In this document: positions 17,054 through 25,956 of the stretch, one piece after another
How the letters are laid out: each line of letters opens with the position of its first letter
Position numbering within the stretch: position 1 is the first letter of the stretch
Source of the DNA: Nitrospirales bacterium
GTDB taxonomy: Bacteria; Nitrospirota; Nitrospiria; Nitrospirales; UBA8639
Direction: 5' to 3'
NCBI GenBank assembly: GCA_029261355.1
Contig: JAJDBM010000061.1
Coordinates: forward strand, 1-64,000
DNA length: 64,000 nucleotides
Notes under the pieces: generated by a model
What the model saw: only the letters and a program-made list of their open reading frames with translations
The model's database searches: none
What the model was told of the DNA's origin: nothing
Translations under genes and position numbers: made by a program

Positions 17054-18784
17054 ATGCCAACGCCACTCAAACGCATGTCCCTCGAGGGAATTTTAGTCAA
17101 GCGCGGCCTGCTTACTGATGAAAAAATTGAGCAGCTCGTCACCCAAGCACTTGAGACCCATCGCCCCTTAAAAACCCTCCTCTTAGAAGAAGAAGTTATT
17201 TCCGAAGAACCGATGGCTGAAGCCTTAGCCGACCAATATGGCTTACCCTACGATCCGCTTCATGAATTTCATGTCGATCCAGAATTCTTCGAAACGATTC
17301 CTGTTGAATGGATGCATCGCTTTCCATTTGTCCCCCTCTCTCAAGATCAAGGCGTGTTACGCATTGCCATTCCCAATCCCCAAGATGTGCGAGTTCTCGA
17401 TGAAGTCGAACTCTTTTTAGGTTGCGAGCTTCAACTGGTGGTCTCGACGCATACCGCAATTAACGAGGCATTAAGTGCCAGTGAGGGAAACAAGCAAGTT
17501 CTATCACGAATCCAAGCCGAACTCGACCCTGTCTTGATCAAAGAAGATGAAAAAGGTGAAGAAATCCTCTCCGTTGAGCAGATTACCAAAGACCAAAGCC
17601 CCGTGGTGAAATTGGTGAATACGATTATTTTGAGCGCCTTGCAAAAACAATCCAGTGACATACATATCGAAGCAAATGAACAAGTACTCCAAGTCAAATT
17701 TCGAATCGATGGTGTCCTCTATAATGCCATGGAGCCGTTATCCAGTTCTTTACATGCCCCCTTGATCTCTCGATTAAAAATTATGTCAGAACTGGACATT
17801 GCGGAGCGACGTATTCCGCAAGATGGGCGATTTAAATTACATGTCGAGAAACGAACGGTCGACTTTCGTGTCTCCATCCTCCCAAGTGTCTTCGGCGAAT
17901 CGGTTGTCATCCGTATTTTAGATAAACAACATATCGCCACCGGGGCACAAGGATTACGCCTCGATGTCCTCGGGTTCAATCCAGAAGATTTACGACGTTT
18001 TCGTCGTGCGATCACACGACCATACGGCATGGCCTTGGTCACCGGCCCCACTGGAAGCGGAAAAACTACGACCTTGTATGGGGCCCTCAATGAAGTCCAT
18101 ACCGTTGAAGACAAGATCATCACCATCGAAGACCCTGTTGAATATCAATTAAAAGGTATTGTACAAATCCCCGTCAATGAAAAAAAAGGATTGACCTTTG
18201 CTCGCGGCCTGCGTTCGATCTTACGTCATGATCCTGACAAAATTATGGTCGGTGAAATTCGAGATATGGAAACTGCACAAATTGCCATTCAGTCAGCACT
18301 CACGGGTCATCTTGTTTTTACCACGGTTCATGCCAACAATGCCTTTGACGTGATTAGCCGCTTTGTAAATATGGGCATCGAACCCTACAACTTCGTAGCA
18401 TCTCTCAGCTGTATCCTTGCCCAGCGATTGGTTCGAGCCATCTGTCCCTTTTGTAAAGTTCCGATTGAGGTTACCCCGGAGCTGTGCGAGGAATCAGGTC
18501 TTGATTATGAAAAGGTGAAGCTTGAAACCTTATACGAAGGCAAAGGCTGTCACGAATGTCATGGACTGGGGTTTAAAGGAAGAAAAGGCATAACAGAGTT
18601 TCTTGACATGACCGACTCTATTAAAGAAATGATTCTGGCTGGAAAAACCGGATCAGAAATTCGCATTGCCGCCATGGCTCAAGGCCTTACCACGCTTCGC
18701 CAATCTGCGGTACAAAAGGTTTTTCGTGGAGAGACAACACTCAAGGAGATTAACCGGGTCACTCCGGTCGATGACTTCGCATGA
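17054..18784 (+). CDS. gspE: Secretion/pilus assembly ATPase GspE/PilB
   Basis: From ATG 17054 the protein has 576 residues; a GTG at 17027 overlapping the previous gene and an ATG at 17075 are alternatives. The N-terminal MshEN-type domain (MSLEGILVKRGLLTDEKIEQ) docks to the platform. The catalytic half has Walker A GPTGSGKTTTLYG, the Asp box (IITIEDPVEYQL), Walker B (DPDKIMVGEIRD) and His box (GHLVFTTVHANNA). A C4 zinc module CPFCK...CHECHGLGFKGRKG is characteristic of extension ATPases. It hydrolyses ATP at the cytoplasmic face to drive pseudopilus or pilus assembly. No PilT-type retraction ATPase is present, which favours a secretion role over twitching. The stop overlaps the next gene by 4 bases (ATGA). 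Confidence 0.95.
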   Translation: MPTPLKRMSLEGILVKRGLLTDEKIEQLVTQALETHRPLKTLLLEEEVISEEPMAEALADQYGLPYDPLHEFHVDPEFFETIPVEWMHRFPFVPLSQDQGVLRIAIPNPQDVRVLDEVELFLGCELQLVVSTHTAINEALSASEGNKQVLSRIQAELDPVLIKEDEKGEEILSVEQITKDQSPVVKLVNTIILSALQKQSSDIHIEANEQVLQVKFRIDGVLYNAMEPLSSSLHAPLISRLKIMSELDIAERRIPQDGRFKLHVEKRTVDFRVSILPSVFGESVVIRILDKQHIATGAQGLRLDVLGFNPEDLRRFRRAITRPYGMALVTGPTGSGKTTTLYGALNEVHTVEDKIITIEDPVEYQLKGIVQIPVNEKKGLTFARGLRSILRHDPDKIMVGEIRDMETAQIAIQSALTGHLVFTTVHANNAFDVISRFVNMGIEPYNFVASLSCILAQRLVRAICPFCKVPIEVTPELCEESGLDYEKVKLETLYEGKGCHECHGLGFKGRKGITEFLDMTDSIKEMILAGKTGSEIRIAAMAQGLTTLRQSAVQKVFRGETTLKEINRVTPVDDFA

Positions 18785-19893
18785 TCTTATTTCCCATGAC
18801 CAAAGCCAATGTCGGGCTATCAATCACGCGAGACTCCCTATGTCTTGCGACCATGAAACGAGGCCTTGGAGGAATACGCTGCCGACATATTGCCGAGCAA
18901 CAACTTCCACCCGATATGCTTCGTCTCTCCCCGACTAAATTGAATATCAGCAATCAACCAGAGTTTAGCGACTACCTCCGTACTCTGTTAAAAGGAGTGA
19001 AGCAACCTCAGCCCGTTGCACTCTCGCTACCTGACCTCTGTGGTCGAACCGCCATTCTGACGTTTTCGAATTTTCCAAGCAAAAAATCCGAACAAGACTC
19101 GATCGTGCAATGGAGATTCCAACAGGACATGAATTTGTCCACAGACAAAGCGCGCTTCTCCTACTGTATTTTCCCTCCTTCCTCCAAACAACCTGGTCCA
19201 ACCCATGTCCTGGCGACGGCCATTCAACGTGATATCATTGAACAATACGAGCAAGTCTGCCTTGAATGCGGCCTACTCCCTCACTCAGTAGGACTTGCTG
19301 GCTTAGATGTATTTGAATTCTACCGATCACAGGTCCTTGAATTCAGTCGAGGAAGCCAACCACAAATTCATGATGTGAGTCAGGAATGTCTCTTCCTCTA
19401 TTTAGCGGACTGGGGGTTTTCCTTTATGGCCTTTCGCCAAGGCTATCCAGTCTTTGCGCGAATCAAAGCCCTACCCATCCCACGACCACAACGTGAGGAT
19501 TCAGAAGAATCAGATGAATCACAACGAAATACTCTAGAGGGACGCTCTGCCTCTCCGTTTGGTCAAGATCGGTATTCCTCTACAGATAGCACCAATGTCG
19601 CCAATGAACTCGTGGCCACATTACAGTATTACTTTGAAACGCTCCAACCTCCTCGAGTCGAAGCTGCGAGCATTCCCTTATACTTTGCCGAAGGATTACG
19701 GCAAGGAAAGACGCTCTTCCCTGAAGAGACCAGGATTCAAGAAATGCTGAGGTCAAGCCTCTCGCATCCGCCGAACTTAACCATGACCACATTTACGGAT
19801 AAACTCTCTCCAAAGATCAAAAAAGTCATGTTAGACTCAGTCCCTCAAATGGCCTCCATGTCTGCTGTGGCAAGTGTCATGGTGCTGTCATGA
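18781..19893 (+). CDS. pilM: PilM-like actin-fold assembly protein
   Basis: The 370-residue protein opens with NVGLSITRDSLCLATMKRGL, the first strand-loop of an actin/FtsA fold as in PilM and the cytoplasmic part of GspL. The middle and C-terminal parts are diverged (YLADWGFSFMAFRQGYPVFA; ELVATLQYYFETLQPPRVEA; IPLYFAEGL), consistent with a degenerate nucleotide-binding fold. PilM binds the N-terminal tail of PilN and couples the platform to the ATPase. It overlaps the ATPase gene by 4 bases and the next gene by 4 bases. Its position before PilN-, PilO- and PilP-like proteins matches a type IV pilus alignment complex. Sequence similarity is weak, and the call rests largely on order. Confidence 0.72.
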   Translation: MILFPMTKANVGLSITRDSLCLATMKRGLGGIRCRHIAEQQLPPDMLRLSPTKLNISNQPEFSDYLRTLLKGVKQPQPVALSLPDLCGRTAILTFSNFPSKKSEQDSIVQWRFQQDMNLSTDKARFSYCIFPPSSKQPGPTHVLATAIQRDIIEQYEQVCLECGLLPHSVGLAGLDVFEFYRSQVLEFSRGSQPQIHDVSQECLFLYLADWGFSFMAFRQGYPVFARIKALPIPRPQREDSEESDESQRNTLEGRSASPFGQDRYSSTDSTNVANELVATLQYYFETLQPPRVEAASIPLYFAEGLRQGKTLFPEETRIQEMLRSSLSHPPNLTMTTFTDKLSPKIKKVMLDSVPQMASMSAVASVMVLS

Positions 19894-20483
19894 CATCCCG
19901 CATTCGAGTATCTCTTGCCGCTCCAGGCATGACTAGCCTCCTACGTGTTCAGTGGGGACTCATCGTATTAACGATCGTTGGACTTTCTCTCTCTGGATTT
20001 ATTTGGTGGATCAGCCAATCGCTGGATCAGCAAACAGCTCAGTTTGAACAACAGACACAAGAACTTCGATCTTACAATCAGGAATTAATCATCAAGGCGT
20101 CGTCACAAGGAATAGATCTTTCAGATCAACGCATACAGGCTCTTCCCAAAGAGGTCACATTTGCGCACCAGCTCAGAAAACAACTCGGGTTTTCTTGGAC
20201 CCAATTCCTAAATGACTTGGAGTCGTCCGTTCCAACAAATATTGCCATGGAATCAGCCAAAGTGAACTTTAAAGAAGCCTCGATTGCCCTCAATGGGTCA
20301 GCGACAACATTGACGGATATTAACCGCTTTGTTGATCGGCTCGAGTCTCATCCTTCATTTCATCATGTTGTGCTTTCGCAGCATGTCCTCAAACGGAAAA
20401 AGAAGTCAGATGTGAAACCCTTTGTGTTGTTTACCCTCACCGTCTTATATGAGGCCACCCAAACAGCCTCGGTAAAAAGCTAA
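19890..20483 (+). CDS. pilN: PilN-like inner-membrane assembly protein
   Basis: The 197-residue protein has a short cytoplasmic N-terminus and one membrane helix (WGLIVLTIVGLSLSGFIWWI). A coiled coil follows (QTAQFEQQTQELRSYNQEL), then a ferredoxin-like periplasmic domain with the pattern of PilN/GspL C-termini: WTQFLNDLESSVPTNIAMES, a strand with a conserved small residue, and INRFVDRLESHPSFHHVVL. PilN and PilO form a periplasmic heterodimer that aligns the inner-membrane machine with the secretin. It starts inside the last codons of the pilM-like gene (ATGA). The N-terminal PilM-binding motif is not clearly seen. The assignment rests on topology plus neighbourhood. Confidence 0.72.
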   Translation: MTSRIRVSLAAPGMTSLLRVQWGLIVLTIVGLSLSGFIWWISQSLDQQTAQFEQQTQELRSYNQELIIKASSQGIDLSDQRIQALPKEVTFAHQLRKQLGFSWTQFLNDLESSVPTNIAMESAKVNFKEASIALNGSATTLTDINRFVDRLESHPSFHHVVLSQHVLKRKKKSDVKPFVLFTLTVLYEATQTASVKS

Positions 20484-20499
20484 AGGTCATACACGTATC

Positions 20500-21075
20500 A
20501 TGCCCTTCTCATTTATCAAACAATCTCAAACGACCTTACAGGTGTCGAAACATCTTATTCCTATGACCCTCGTGGCTGGCTTGTCCTGTCTCATGGCCTT
20601 GGGTATGTATGTGATTGTCTATTTCCCGGCTCAAGTTTCACTGCAAAACAGTTCGAATACGTATGCATCGGTTTTACAGATTAGAAAACAAAAAGAAGAC
20701 GCACAAGAGACACAAAAGACCTTGTCAAATATTTGGAAAGAACTGCCTGCACAGAAAGACTTTACACGACTGAGCGTCTCAATTGCGTCGTTAGCCAAAA
20801 CCCATCATGTCCACATTCCAGGAATGGGGTATGACCTTGAAACACCACGCCATAAGCTGGCGACCAAAGGAATTCTATCCTTTGAGGCCTCGGGGCAATA
20901 CAAAGCCATTCGAACCTTCATCTTCGAGCTCGAGTCACAATGGCCGAATGTCTTTATAGAAAAGCTTTCCGTTGAACGATCAAAAAAGTCAAACGACGTC
21001 GGATTTAAGATGAAAATTGCCACGTTCTTGAGACGATCACAAGAAAATTCGACATTATCATCACAAGAACTATGA
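20500..21075 (+). CDS. pilO: PilO-like inner-membrane assembly protein
   Basis: The 191-residue protein has one N-terminal transmembrane segment (LVAGLSCLMALGMYVIVYFP), a coiled-coil stretch, and a periplasmic domain. That domain has LSVSIASLAKTHHVHIPGMG and FEASGQYKAIRTFIFELESQ, the latter similar to the PilO/GspM motif in which a strand leads to a helix before the closing strands (FIEKLSVERSK). It follows the PilN-like gene by 16 bases and overlaps the next by 4. It probably pairs with the PilN-like protein in the alignment complex. GspM is a structural homologue, so the name is a role assignment rather than orthology. Confidence 0.7.
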   Translation: MPFSFIKQSQTTLQVSKHLIPMTLVAGLSCLMALGMYVIVYFPAQVSLQNSSNTYASVLQIRKQKEDAQETQKTLSNIWKELPAQKDFTRLSVSIASLAKTHHVHIPGMGYDLETPRHKLATKGILSFEASGQYKAIRTFIFELESQWPNVFIEKLSVERSKKSNDVGFKMKIATFLRRSQENSTLSSQEL

Positions 21076-21680
21076 CCAATCAAACTAAAATATATCTTCT
21101 TGGTGGATTGATGATTGCCTGGGGAGGAACAGTCCTGCTCCAGTATTTTGAAGAACCAGAAGGCTCAACAAATTCAAGCAATTACAGCACCTCGGTAACA
21201 GAAGTCGCCTCGACGAGTTTGGGAAGCTTGGCTCTCGCCAACACAAAAAAAAATCCCCGTCAAACGACGACTCTCTCAACCCCAAGAAACATATTTGACC
21301 CGCTAAACCTGTATCCGCCTCCTGCCCCTTCCTCAAAGCCCAGTCGCCCTCAGAAAAAAACGATTCGACAACCAGAACAGATCCAACCGAAGAGACTTGT
21401 CCCAACTGGACCATCTTCTTTAGAATTGGCAACAGAAAGAGCCAAGCAACAACTTCAGCAATTTCGTTTTCTTGGGTACATCAAAAAAGGCGGCGAAAGC
21501 CAAGCTTTTTTGACAAAGGGCCAAGCCATCTATATCGTAAAGCAAGGAGCTACCGTAGAAGGAACAATCCTCGTCCAGCGCATCGACCCAACATTAATTG
21601 TATTATCGACTCAGATTCTTGAATCTGGTGATCACGTCAAAGCTGAAATTCCATTAACTGAAGAATTACAACGCTCATAG
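21072..21680 (+). CDS. PilP/GspC-like periplasmic linker protein
   Basis: The 202-residue protein has an N-terminal anchor (KIYLLGGLMIAWGGTVLLQY). A Ser/Thr/Pro-rich linker (NLYPPPAPSSKPSRPQKK) spans the periplasm. The C-terminal beta domain, QQLQQFRFLGYIKKGGESQA through TKGQAIYIVKQGATVEG, has the strand pattern FLG...A.L..G.....V..G shared by the PilP and GspC homology regions. These contact the secretin N0 domain. The ATG overlaps the PilO-like stop, so this closes the M-N-O-P set. A GspC rather than PilP role cannot be excluded; unlike PilP, it has a membrane helix instead of a clear lipobox. There is no PDZ domain. Confidence 0.68.
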   Translation: MTNQTKIYLLGGLMIAWGGTVLLQYFEEPEGSTNSSNYSTSVTEVASTSLGSLALANTKKNPRQTTTLSTPRNIFDPLNLYPPPAPSSKPSRPQKKTIRQPEQIQPKRLVPTGPSSLELATERAKQQLQQFRFLGYIKKGGESQAFLTKGQAIYIVKQGATVEGTILVQRIDPTLIVLSTQILESGDHVKAEIPLTEELQRS

Positions 21681-21743
21681 CCACTCCCCTTGATCTCTCC
21701 AGTCGGCAATACTTGAGTTGGAGGAAACGGCCTTCGTGATACC

Positions 21744-22472
21744 ATGAATATTATCTCACTTTTCCTCTGCCTTATTCTTCTGACATTTTCCTCAACTCTT
21801 GTTATTCCCTCAACGTTTGCCTCTATCTTTCGTTGCGAAGATTCTGCAGGCATCACAGTCCTGACGGACAGCCCAGTCCAACTTGATAAATGTGCAAAGT
21901 TATTTGAAGACTCAGTAATAAATCCGCAATCCACCAATTCCCAATCCAGGTCAGGTCTTCGACAACCTCCTTCTCTACAGAATCAGCAAGATGATCTAGA
22001 ACAATTAGAGGAGACTGATGAGAATACGGAATACAGCTTTATTGACGAGTTAGATGATCCCTCGGAAGATGAGGAATCAGACGTGGTCATCATCCCGGTC
22101 ACATCATATGGTGGTTCACTTCTGGTCAAAGTCCAATTGAATAATACCCGAACGGCTCAGCTCATACTTGATACTGGAGCCACCATGACTGTTCTTTCAA
22201 ATAATGTAGCGCTTGACCTTGGATTAATCGCAAATACCAACACCCAAATTACAACGGTTAATACAGCCGGAGGCCCCGTCCAAGTCAATGTCACCAAAAT
22301 TGCGTCCATTCAAGCTGGAACGGCTCAAGTCACGAATGTGGATGTCGCTATACATGATCTCCCAGATGGCCCAGCAGGCATTGATGGATTGCTAGGCATG
22401 TCTTTTCTCAATCACTTTCTTGTGACGCTCGATACGACCAAAGGGAAACTCCATTTAACACCCCGCTCGTAA
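21744..22472 (+). CDS. Retropepsin-like aspartic protease with DUF4124-like N-terminus
   Basis: The 242-residue protein has a signal peptide (IISLFLCLILLTFSSTL) and a short segment ASIFRCEDSAGITVLTDSPV resembling DUF4124, a periplasmic module. An acidic linker follows, then a retroviral-type protease domain: LLVKVQLNNTRTAQLILDTG, with catalytic motif DTGAT (Asp in IL-D-TGA) and the second family hallmark GIDGLLGMSFLNHF. Such single-domain bacterial retropepsins dimerise to form the active site. It follows the secretion operon by 63 bases on the same strand and could be cotranscribed. It could process exported proteins, but that is inference. The substrate is unknown. Confidence 0.85.
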   Translation: MNIISLFLCLILLTFSSTLVIPSTFASIFRCEDSAGITVLTDSPVQLDKCAKLFEDSVINPQSTNSQSRSGLRQPPSLQNQQDDLEQLEETDENTEYSFIDELDDPSEDEESDVVIIPVTSYGGSLLVKVQLNNTRTAQLILDTGATMTVLSNNVALDLGLIANTNTQITTVNTAGGPVQVNVTKIASIQAGTAQVTNVDVAIHDLPDGPAGIDGLLGMSFLNHFLVTLDTTKGKLHLTPRS

Positions 22473-22748
22473 TCTTCTCACTCTAAGCCCTTGCCACAAT
22501 CGGTGTGGACGCACGCATACACCATGATATTTCCGGCCATTTATCTGTATCGATTGTAGGGACATTGACACAGCTTTACAGATGTTTCAGACTATCTGAT
22601 AGTCTCATGTCTCGGAATGGCGGGTTTCGATTTCTCTGTGATTTCCTGTTATACCTACCACCTATCTGAATAAAAAGAAACGCAACGGCTTACCATCAAC
22701 TGAGGATGGCCTTCCGCCTAAAACTCTAATACATGATGAGGTATCTGA

Positions 22749-24530
22749 ATGGCTAAAATATCAGTGAAAGCTCAGACTGTACCGCGATGGAAATTGTCGG
22801 ATCTTCTGGCTCATCCACATAAAGATTTTGACAAACTTTGTATCTCACTCGAAAAACAGGTCAGTCAACTTGAGAAGTTACGTCCTCGCTTGACTCAAGA
22901 TGTGTCAACTTCTCTCTTTCAACAAGCCTATGAATTAAAAAATTCGATCACAGAAATTTCTGCGACGATACATGCCTTTGCCTTTCTTTGGTTTGCTGAG
23001 AATACACAACAACAATCCGCTCGAGCCTTTAAAGGAACAATCCGAGAGCAGCTTACCAATTTTGAAAACAGAATTCTTTTTTTAGATCTGTGGTGGCAGG
23101 GGCTTAAACCACAAAGAACCAAACTGCTTCTTCGTCAATCTGGAACATTGCAATATTATCTTGAGACTCTCACGCGTTTGAAGCCTCACACCTTGAGTGA
23201 AACTGAGGAGCAAATCATTAGCGTCAAGGACAGTACGGGTCGTAATGCCATGGAAATGTTGTATGGCGTGTTGACCTCAGGTTTTAAGTTTTCATTAACC
23301 ATCGATGGGAAAGTTCATTCCCTTTCACGTGAAGAGCTCTCCACCCATGCTCGACATACTTCAGCTCGTCGTCGTCAAGCCGCGTATCAAGAATTATTCC
23401 GAGTCTATGAAGATAACCGAAACGTCATTGGGGAGATGTATAAGACATTGGTGTTAGATTGGAGAAATGAAGGGGTCACGCTTCGCCATCATCCAACTCC
23501 CATTGCCGTTCGCAATAGAGCCAATGATATTCCTGATCAAGCGGTGAGGGCGTTACTTACGACCTGCAGGAAAAATGCGAGTCTATTCCAACATTACTTT
23601 CGCCTGAAAGCGAAACTTTTGAAAAGAAAGACTTTCACGCGCTATGACCTCTATGCTCCTCTCCAAACTCGGACCTCGACCTATTCGTTTCACGAAGCCT
23701 GGAAAATTGTTGAGGAATCTTATCAACAATTCTCTCCACACCTCGCACAGTTAGCCAAACAGGTCATCACTGAACGACATCTGGACGCACAAACTCGTCC
23801 AGGCAAAATGGGAGGAGCCTTTTGTTATAGCGTGACTCCCCATCTTACTCCATATGTCTTGATGAGTTTTAATGGTCAGCCTCGAGATGTATCGACCTTA
23901 GCTCATGAGCTTGGTCATGCCGTACATGGAATGTTAGCCAAAAAACATTCGGTGTTGACCTTCCACTCTTCCCTTCCCCTTGCTGAAACGGCCTCTATTT
24001 TTGGGGAACAACTCTTATCAGAACATTTCTTGAATCAAGAACGAAAAGCCCAATCCAAACGTGCTTTATTAGTGAATCAACTTGATGACCTCTACGCCAC
24101 CATTCTTCGTCAATCGTATTTTGTCGAATTTGAACAGATCGCTCATACCATGATAGGCGAAGGGGCAACGATTGATGCACTCGCAAAATCCTACCTTCAA
24201 TTATTACGAGAACAATTCGGTCGCGCCGTGCAGGTTCCTAAAGAATTCCAATGGGAATGGTTGAGTATTCCCCATATTTTTGGTAGCCCGTTTTATTGCT
24301 ATGCCTATAGTTTTGGTAATCTCTTGGTCCTCGCGTTGTATCAACGATATAAACAAGAAGGTCCATCGTTCATTCCCAAATACCTCAATTTATTGTCAGC
24401 AGGTGGGTCGGCCAGTCCAGAGTCATTGCTGAAACCATTGAAGGTCAATATTCGTTCAGAGAATTTTTGGCAGGAGGGATTTCGTCGCATCGAGGATCTT
24501 GTTCAAGCATTAGAGAAGACGATGCCATAA
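22749..24530 (+). CDS. pepF: Oligoendopeptidase F-type metallopeptidase (M3)
   Basis: The 593-residue protein has the M3 zinc site LAHELGHAVHG (His-Glu-x-x-His); the third ligand Glu is expected about 25-30 residues later, in LPLAETASIFGEQ. The N-terminal helical region (LEKLRPRLTQDVSTSLFQQA) and the segment GAFCYSVTPHLTPYVLMSFN are typical of the PepF family. Length matches the usual 590-600. The enzyme is cytoplasmic (no signal sequence) and cleaves oligopeptides of roughly 6-20 residues in peptide turnover. It stands alone with 276 bases of gene-free DNA upstream that hold only a small hairpin (AGACTAT-CTG-ATAGTCT). An imperfect inverted repeat follows the gene. Confidence 0.93.
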   Translation: MAKISVKAQTVPRWKLSDLLAHPHKDFDKLCISLEKQVSQLEKLRPRLTQDVSTSLFQQAYELKNSITEISATIHAFAFLWFAENTQQQSARAFKGTIREQLTNFENRILFLDLWWQGLKPQRTKLLLRQSGTLQYYLETLTRLKPHTLSETEEQIISVKDSTGRNAMEMLYGVLTSGFKFSLTIDGKVHSLSREELSTHARHTSARRRQAAYQELFRVYEDNRNVIGEMYKTLVLDWRNEGVTLRHHPTPIAVRNRANDIPDQAVRALLTTCRKNASLFQHYFRLKAKLLKRKTFTRYDLYAPLQTRTSTYSFHEAWKIVEESYQQFSPHLAQLAKQVITERHLDAQTRPGKMGGAFCYSVTPHLTPYVLMSFNGQPRDVSTLAHELGHAVHGMLAKKHSVLTFHSSLPLAETASIFGEQLLSEHFLNQERKAQSKRALLVNQLDDLYATILRQSYFVEFEQIAHTMIGEGATIDALAKSYLQLLREQFGRAVQVPKEFQWEWLSIPHIFGSPFYCYAYSFGNLLVLALYQRYKQEGPSFIPKYLNLLSAGGSASPESLLKPLKVNIRSENFWQEGFRRIEDLVQALEKTMP

Positions 24531-24546
24531 TACAAATAGAAGAACC

Positions 24547-24572
24547 CAGTGACTCAAGCCACTGAGTCAGTG
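24547..24572 (+). terminator. Possible terminator hairpin after pepF
   Basis: CAGTGACTCA and TGAGTCAGTG pair over 10 bases with one mismatch around a six-base loop, 17 bases past the pepF stop. No T run follows, so termination would be weak or Rho-assisted. Confidence 0.35.
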
Positions 24573-24705
24573 GTTGAATATCTCAGTGGGATTGGTCTGA
24601 ACTTAACCAGATGGTCATGTACATCAGGAGTGAGTTGAATGCACAACCGTTAACTTTGGAAAAGGAAAATAGCGAGGAAGAAATTACTGTATAGAGAAAT
24701 CTGAA

Positions 24706-25134
24706 CTAAAAAATACCAGCTTGCTGCTGTAACCACCGTACATATCGAATAACCTCTACAACCTCTTCTTGAGCAATGCCTTCAACCTTTGGCATATTCC
24801 CAAACTTCCAATGGTGAGCACGAACTCCCTGAGCAGCCGCTCGCTGAAAAGCAAAATCAGCATGATGGCTTGGCTCATAAATTTTATGGACAAGTGGAGG
24901 CCCTTGGGTCGTCCCACTTCCTTGTGGTCCATGGCAACGGGCACAATTATTATTAAATAATCCTTCTCCACTTTCTAATTCCTTCGGAGTCTGAACATTC
25001 TTTGGCACCACAGGCAACGCATCATTCGTGACCTCGTGAGTCGAATGTGTTGAGTCAGTCTGCGCTTCTGAACAACCAGCCAACAGGATAAAACCAACGA
25101 TGACAATGATGATGAATCGATTGAGATAGTGCAT
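24706..25134 (-). CDS. Class I cytochrome c lipoprotein
   Basis: The 142-residue protein has a signal peptide ending in ILLAGCSEA, a lipobox, so it is lipid-anchored and periplasmic-facing. One haem site, CARCHGPQGSG (CxxCH), follows a 55-residue linker, and the likely axial Met is in FGNMPKVEG. The rest (EEVVEVIRYVRWLQQQAGIF) is the C-terminal helix of monohaem cytochrome c domains. It would shuttle electrons at the membrane surface; the partner is unknown. The gene lies 36 bases after queC on the same strand, but with no obvious functional link. The end of the protein at Ile-Phe is close to the fold boundary, so it is complete. Confidence 0.9.
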   Translation of the reverse strand: MHYLNRFIIIVIVGFILLAGCSEAQTDSTHSTHEVTNDALPVVPKNVQTPKELESGEGLFNNNCARCHGPQGSGTTQGPPLVHKIYEPSHHADFAFQRAAAQGVRAHHWKFGNMPKVEGIAQEEVVEVIRYVRWLQQQAGIF

Positions 25135-25170
25135 AATAAAAAGAGTAAAGAACTTTAGTGGGCGCGAGCC

Positions 25171-25860
25171 TTACTGTTGGACACAGGCTGGATCATCAAA
25201 ACCCGCCGATTGAAACCCTTCTTGACGAAAGAGACAACTTTCACATTGGCCACATATTTGACCATTTTCCAAAGGGGCATAACAACTATGCGTGAGATGA
25301 AAGGGAACGTCAAGGTCCCTTCCCTTAAGAATAATTTCAGCTTTAGACATTTCTATGAGAGGCGTAAGGATTTCAATCTGTGCTCCTTCAGCACCAATTT
25401 TGGTGCCTAATCGTGCGACGTTCATAAATGCCTCAATAAATTCTGGTCGACAATCTGGATAACCAGAATAATCAAGAATATTGGCGCCAAAATATATTCT
25501 GGTAGCTTGAAGGACTTCCGCATAGGCAACGGCTAAACTTAAAAAGATGGTATTTCTCGCAGGAACATAGGTAACGGGAATCCCCTCCTGAAGATCGTCA
25601 AGTGACGTATGACGAGGTACCGCGATCGGTCCAGTCAACGCCGATCCTCCAAACAGACGTAGATCAAGCTCAAGAATTTTGTGTTCTTTGGCCTTCAGCC
25701 ATCTCGCAATCGCTGAAGCTTTCGTCACTTCAATCGCATGACGCTGACCGTAGTCAATGGTCAGCAGATAGAGATCAAGACCATCGGCTTGAGCTATAGC
25801 AGCTGTTACAGTCGAATCTAGACCACCGCTAGCTAGAATCACGGCTTTAGGATGTGACAT
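25171..25860 (-). CDS. queC: 7-cyano-7-deazaguanine synthase QueC
   Basis: The 229-residue enzyme has the PP-loop ATP-binding motif ASGGLDSTVTAA near the N-terminus, YVPARNTIFLSLAVAYAE in the middle, and a four-Cys zinc site near the end (HSCYAP...CGQCESCLFRQE). QueC converts 7-carboxy-7-deazaguanine to preQ0 using ATP and ammonia, a step towards queuosine in tRNA. Length matches the family. Other queuosine genes (queD, queE, queF) are not in the window. It lies in a minus-strand run with the zinc-finger gene upstream (96 bases) and a cytochrome c downstream. Confidence 0.96.
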   Translation of the reverse strand: MSHPKAVILASGGLDSTVTAAIAQADGLDLYLLTIDYGQRHAIEVTKASAIARWLKAKEHKILELDLRLFGGSALTGPIAVPRHTSLDDLQEGIPVTYVPARNTIFLSLAVAYAEVLQATRIYFGANILDYSGYPDCRPEFIEAFMNVARLGTKIGAEGAQIEILTPLIEMSKAEIILKGRDLDVPFHLTHSCYAPLENGQICGQCESCLFRQEGFQSAGFDDPACVQQ

Positions 25861-25956
25861 AGTCGGGGATGCATCTCATGATCGTCACATTAGAAGAGGG
25901 GGCAGATGTATGAACCTGGTTCCAGAAAGCTTGAAAACAAATTGAAAAGCTAGAGA

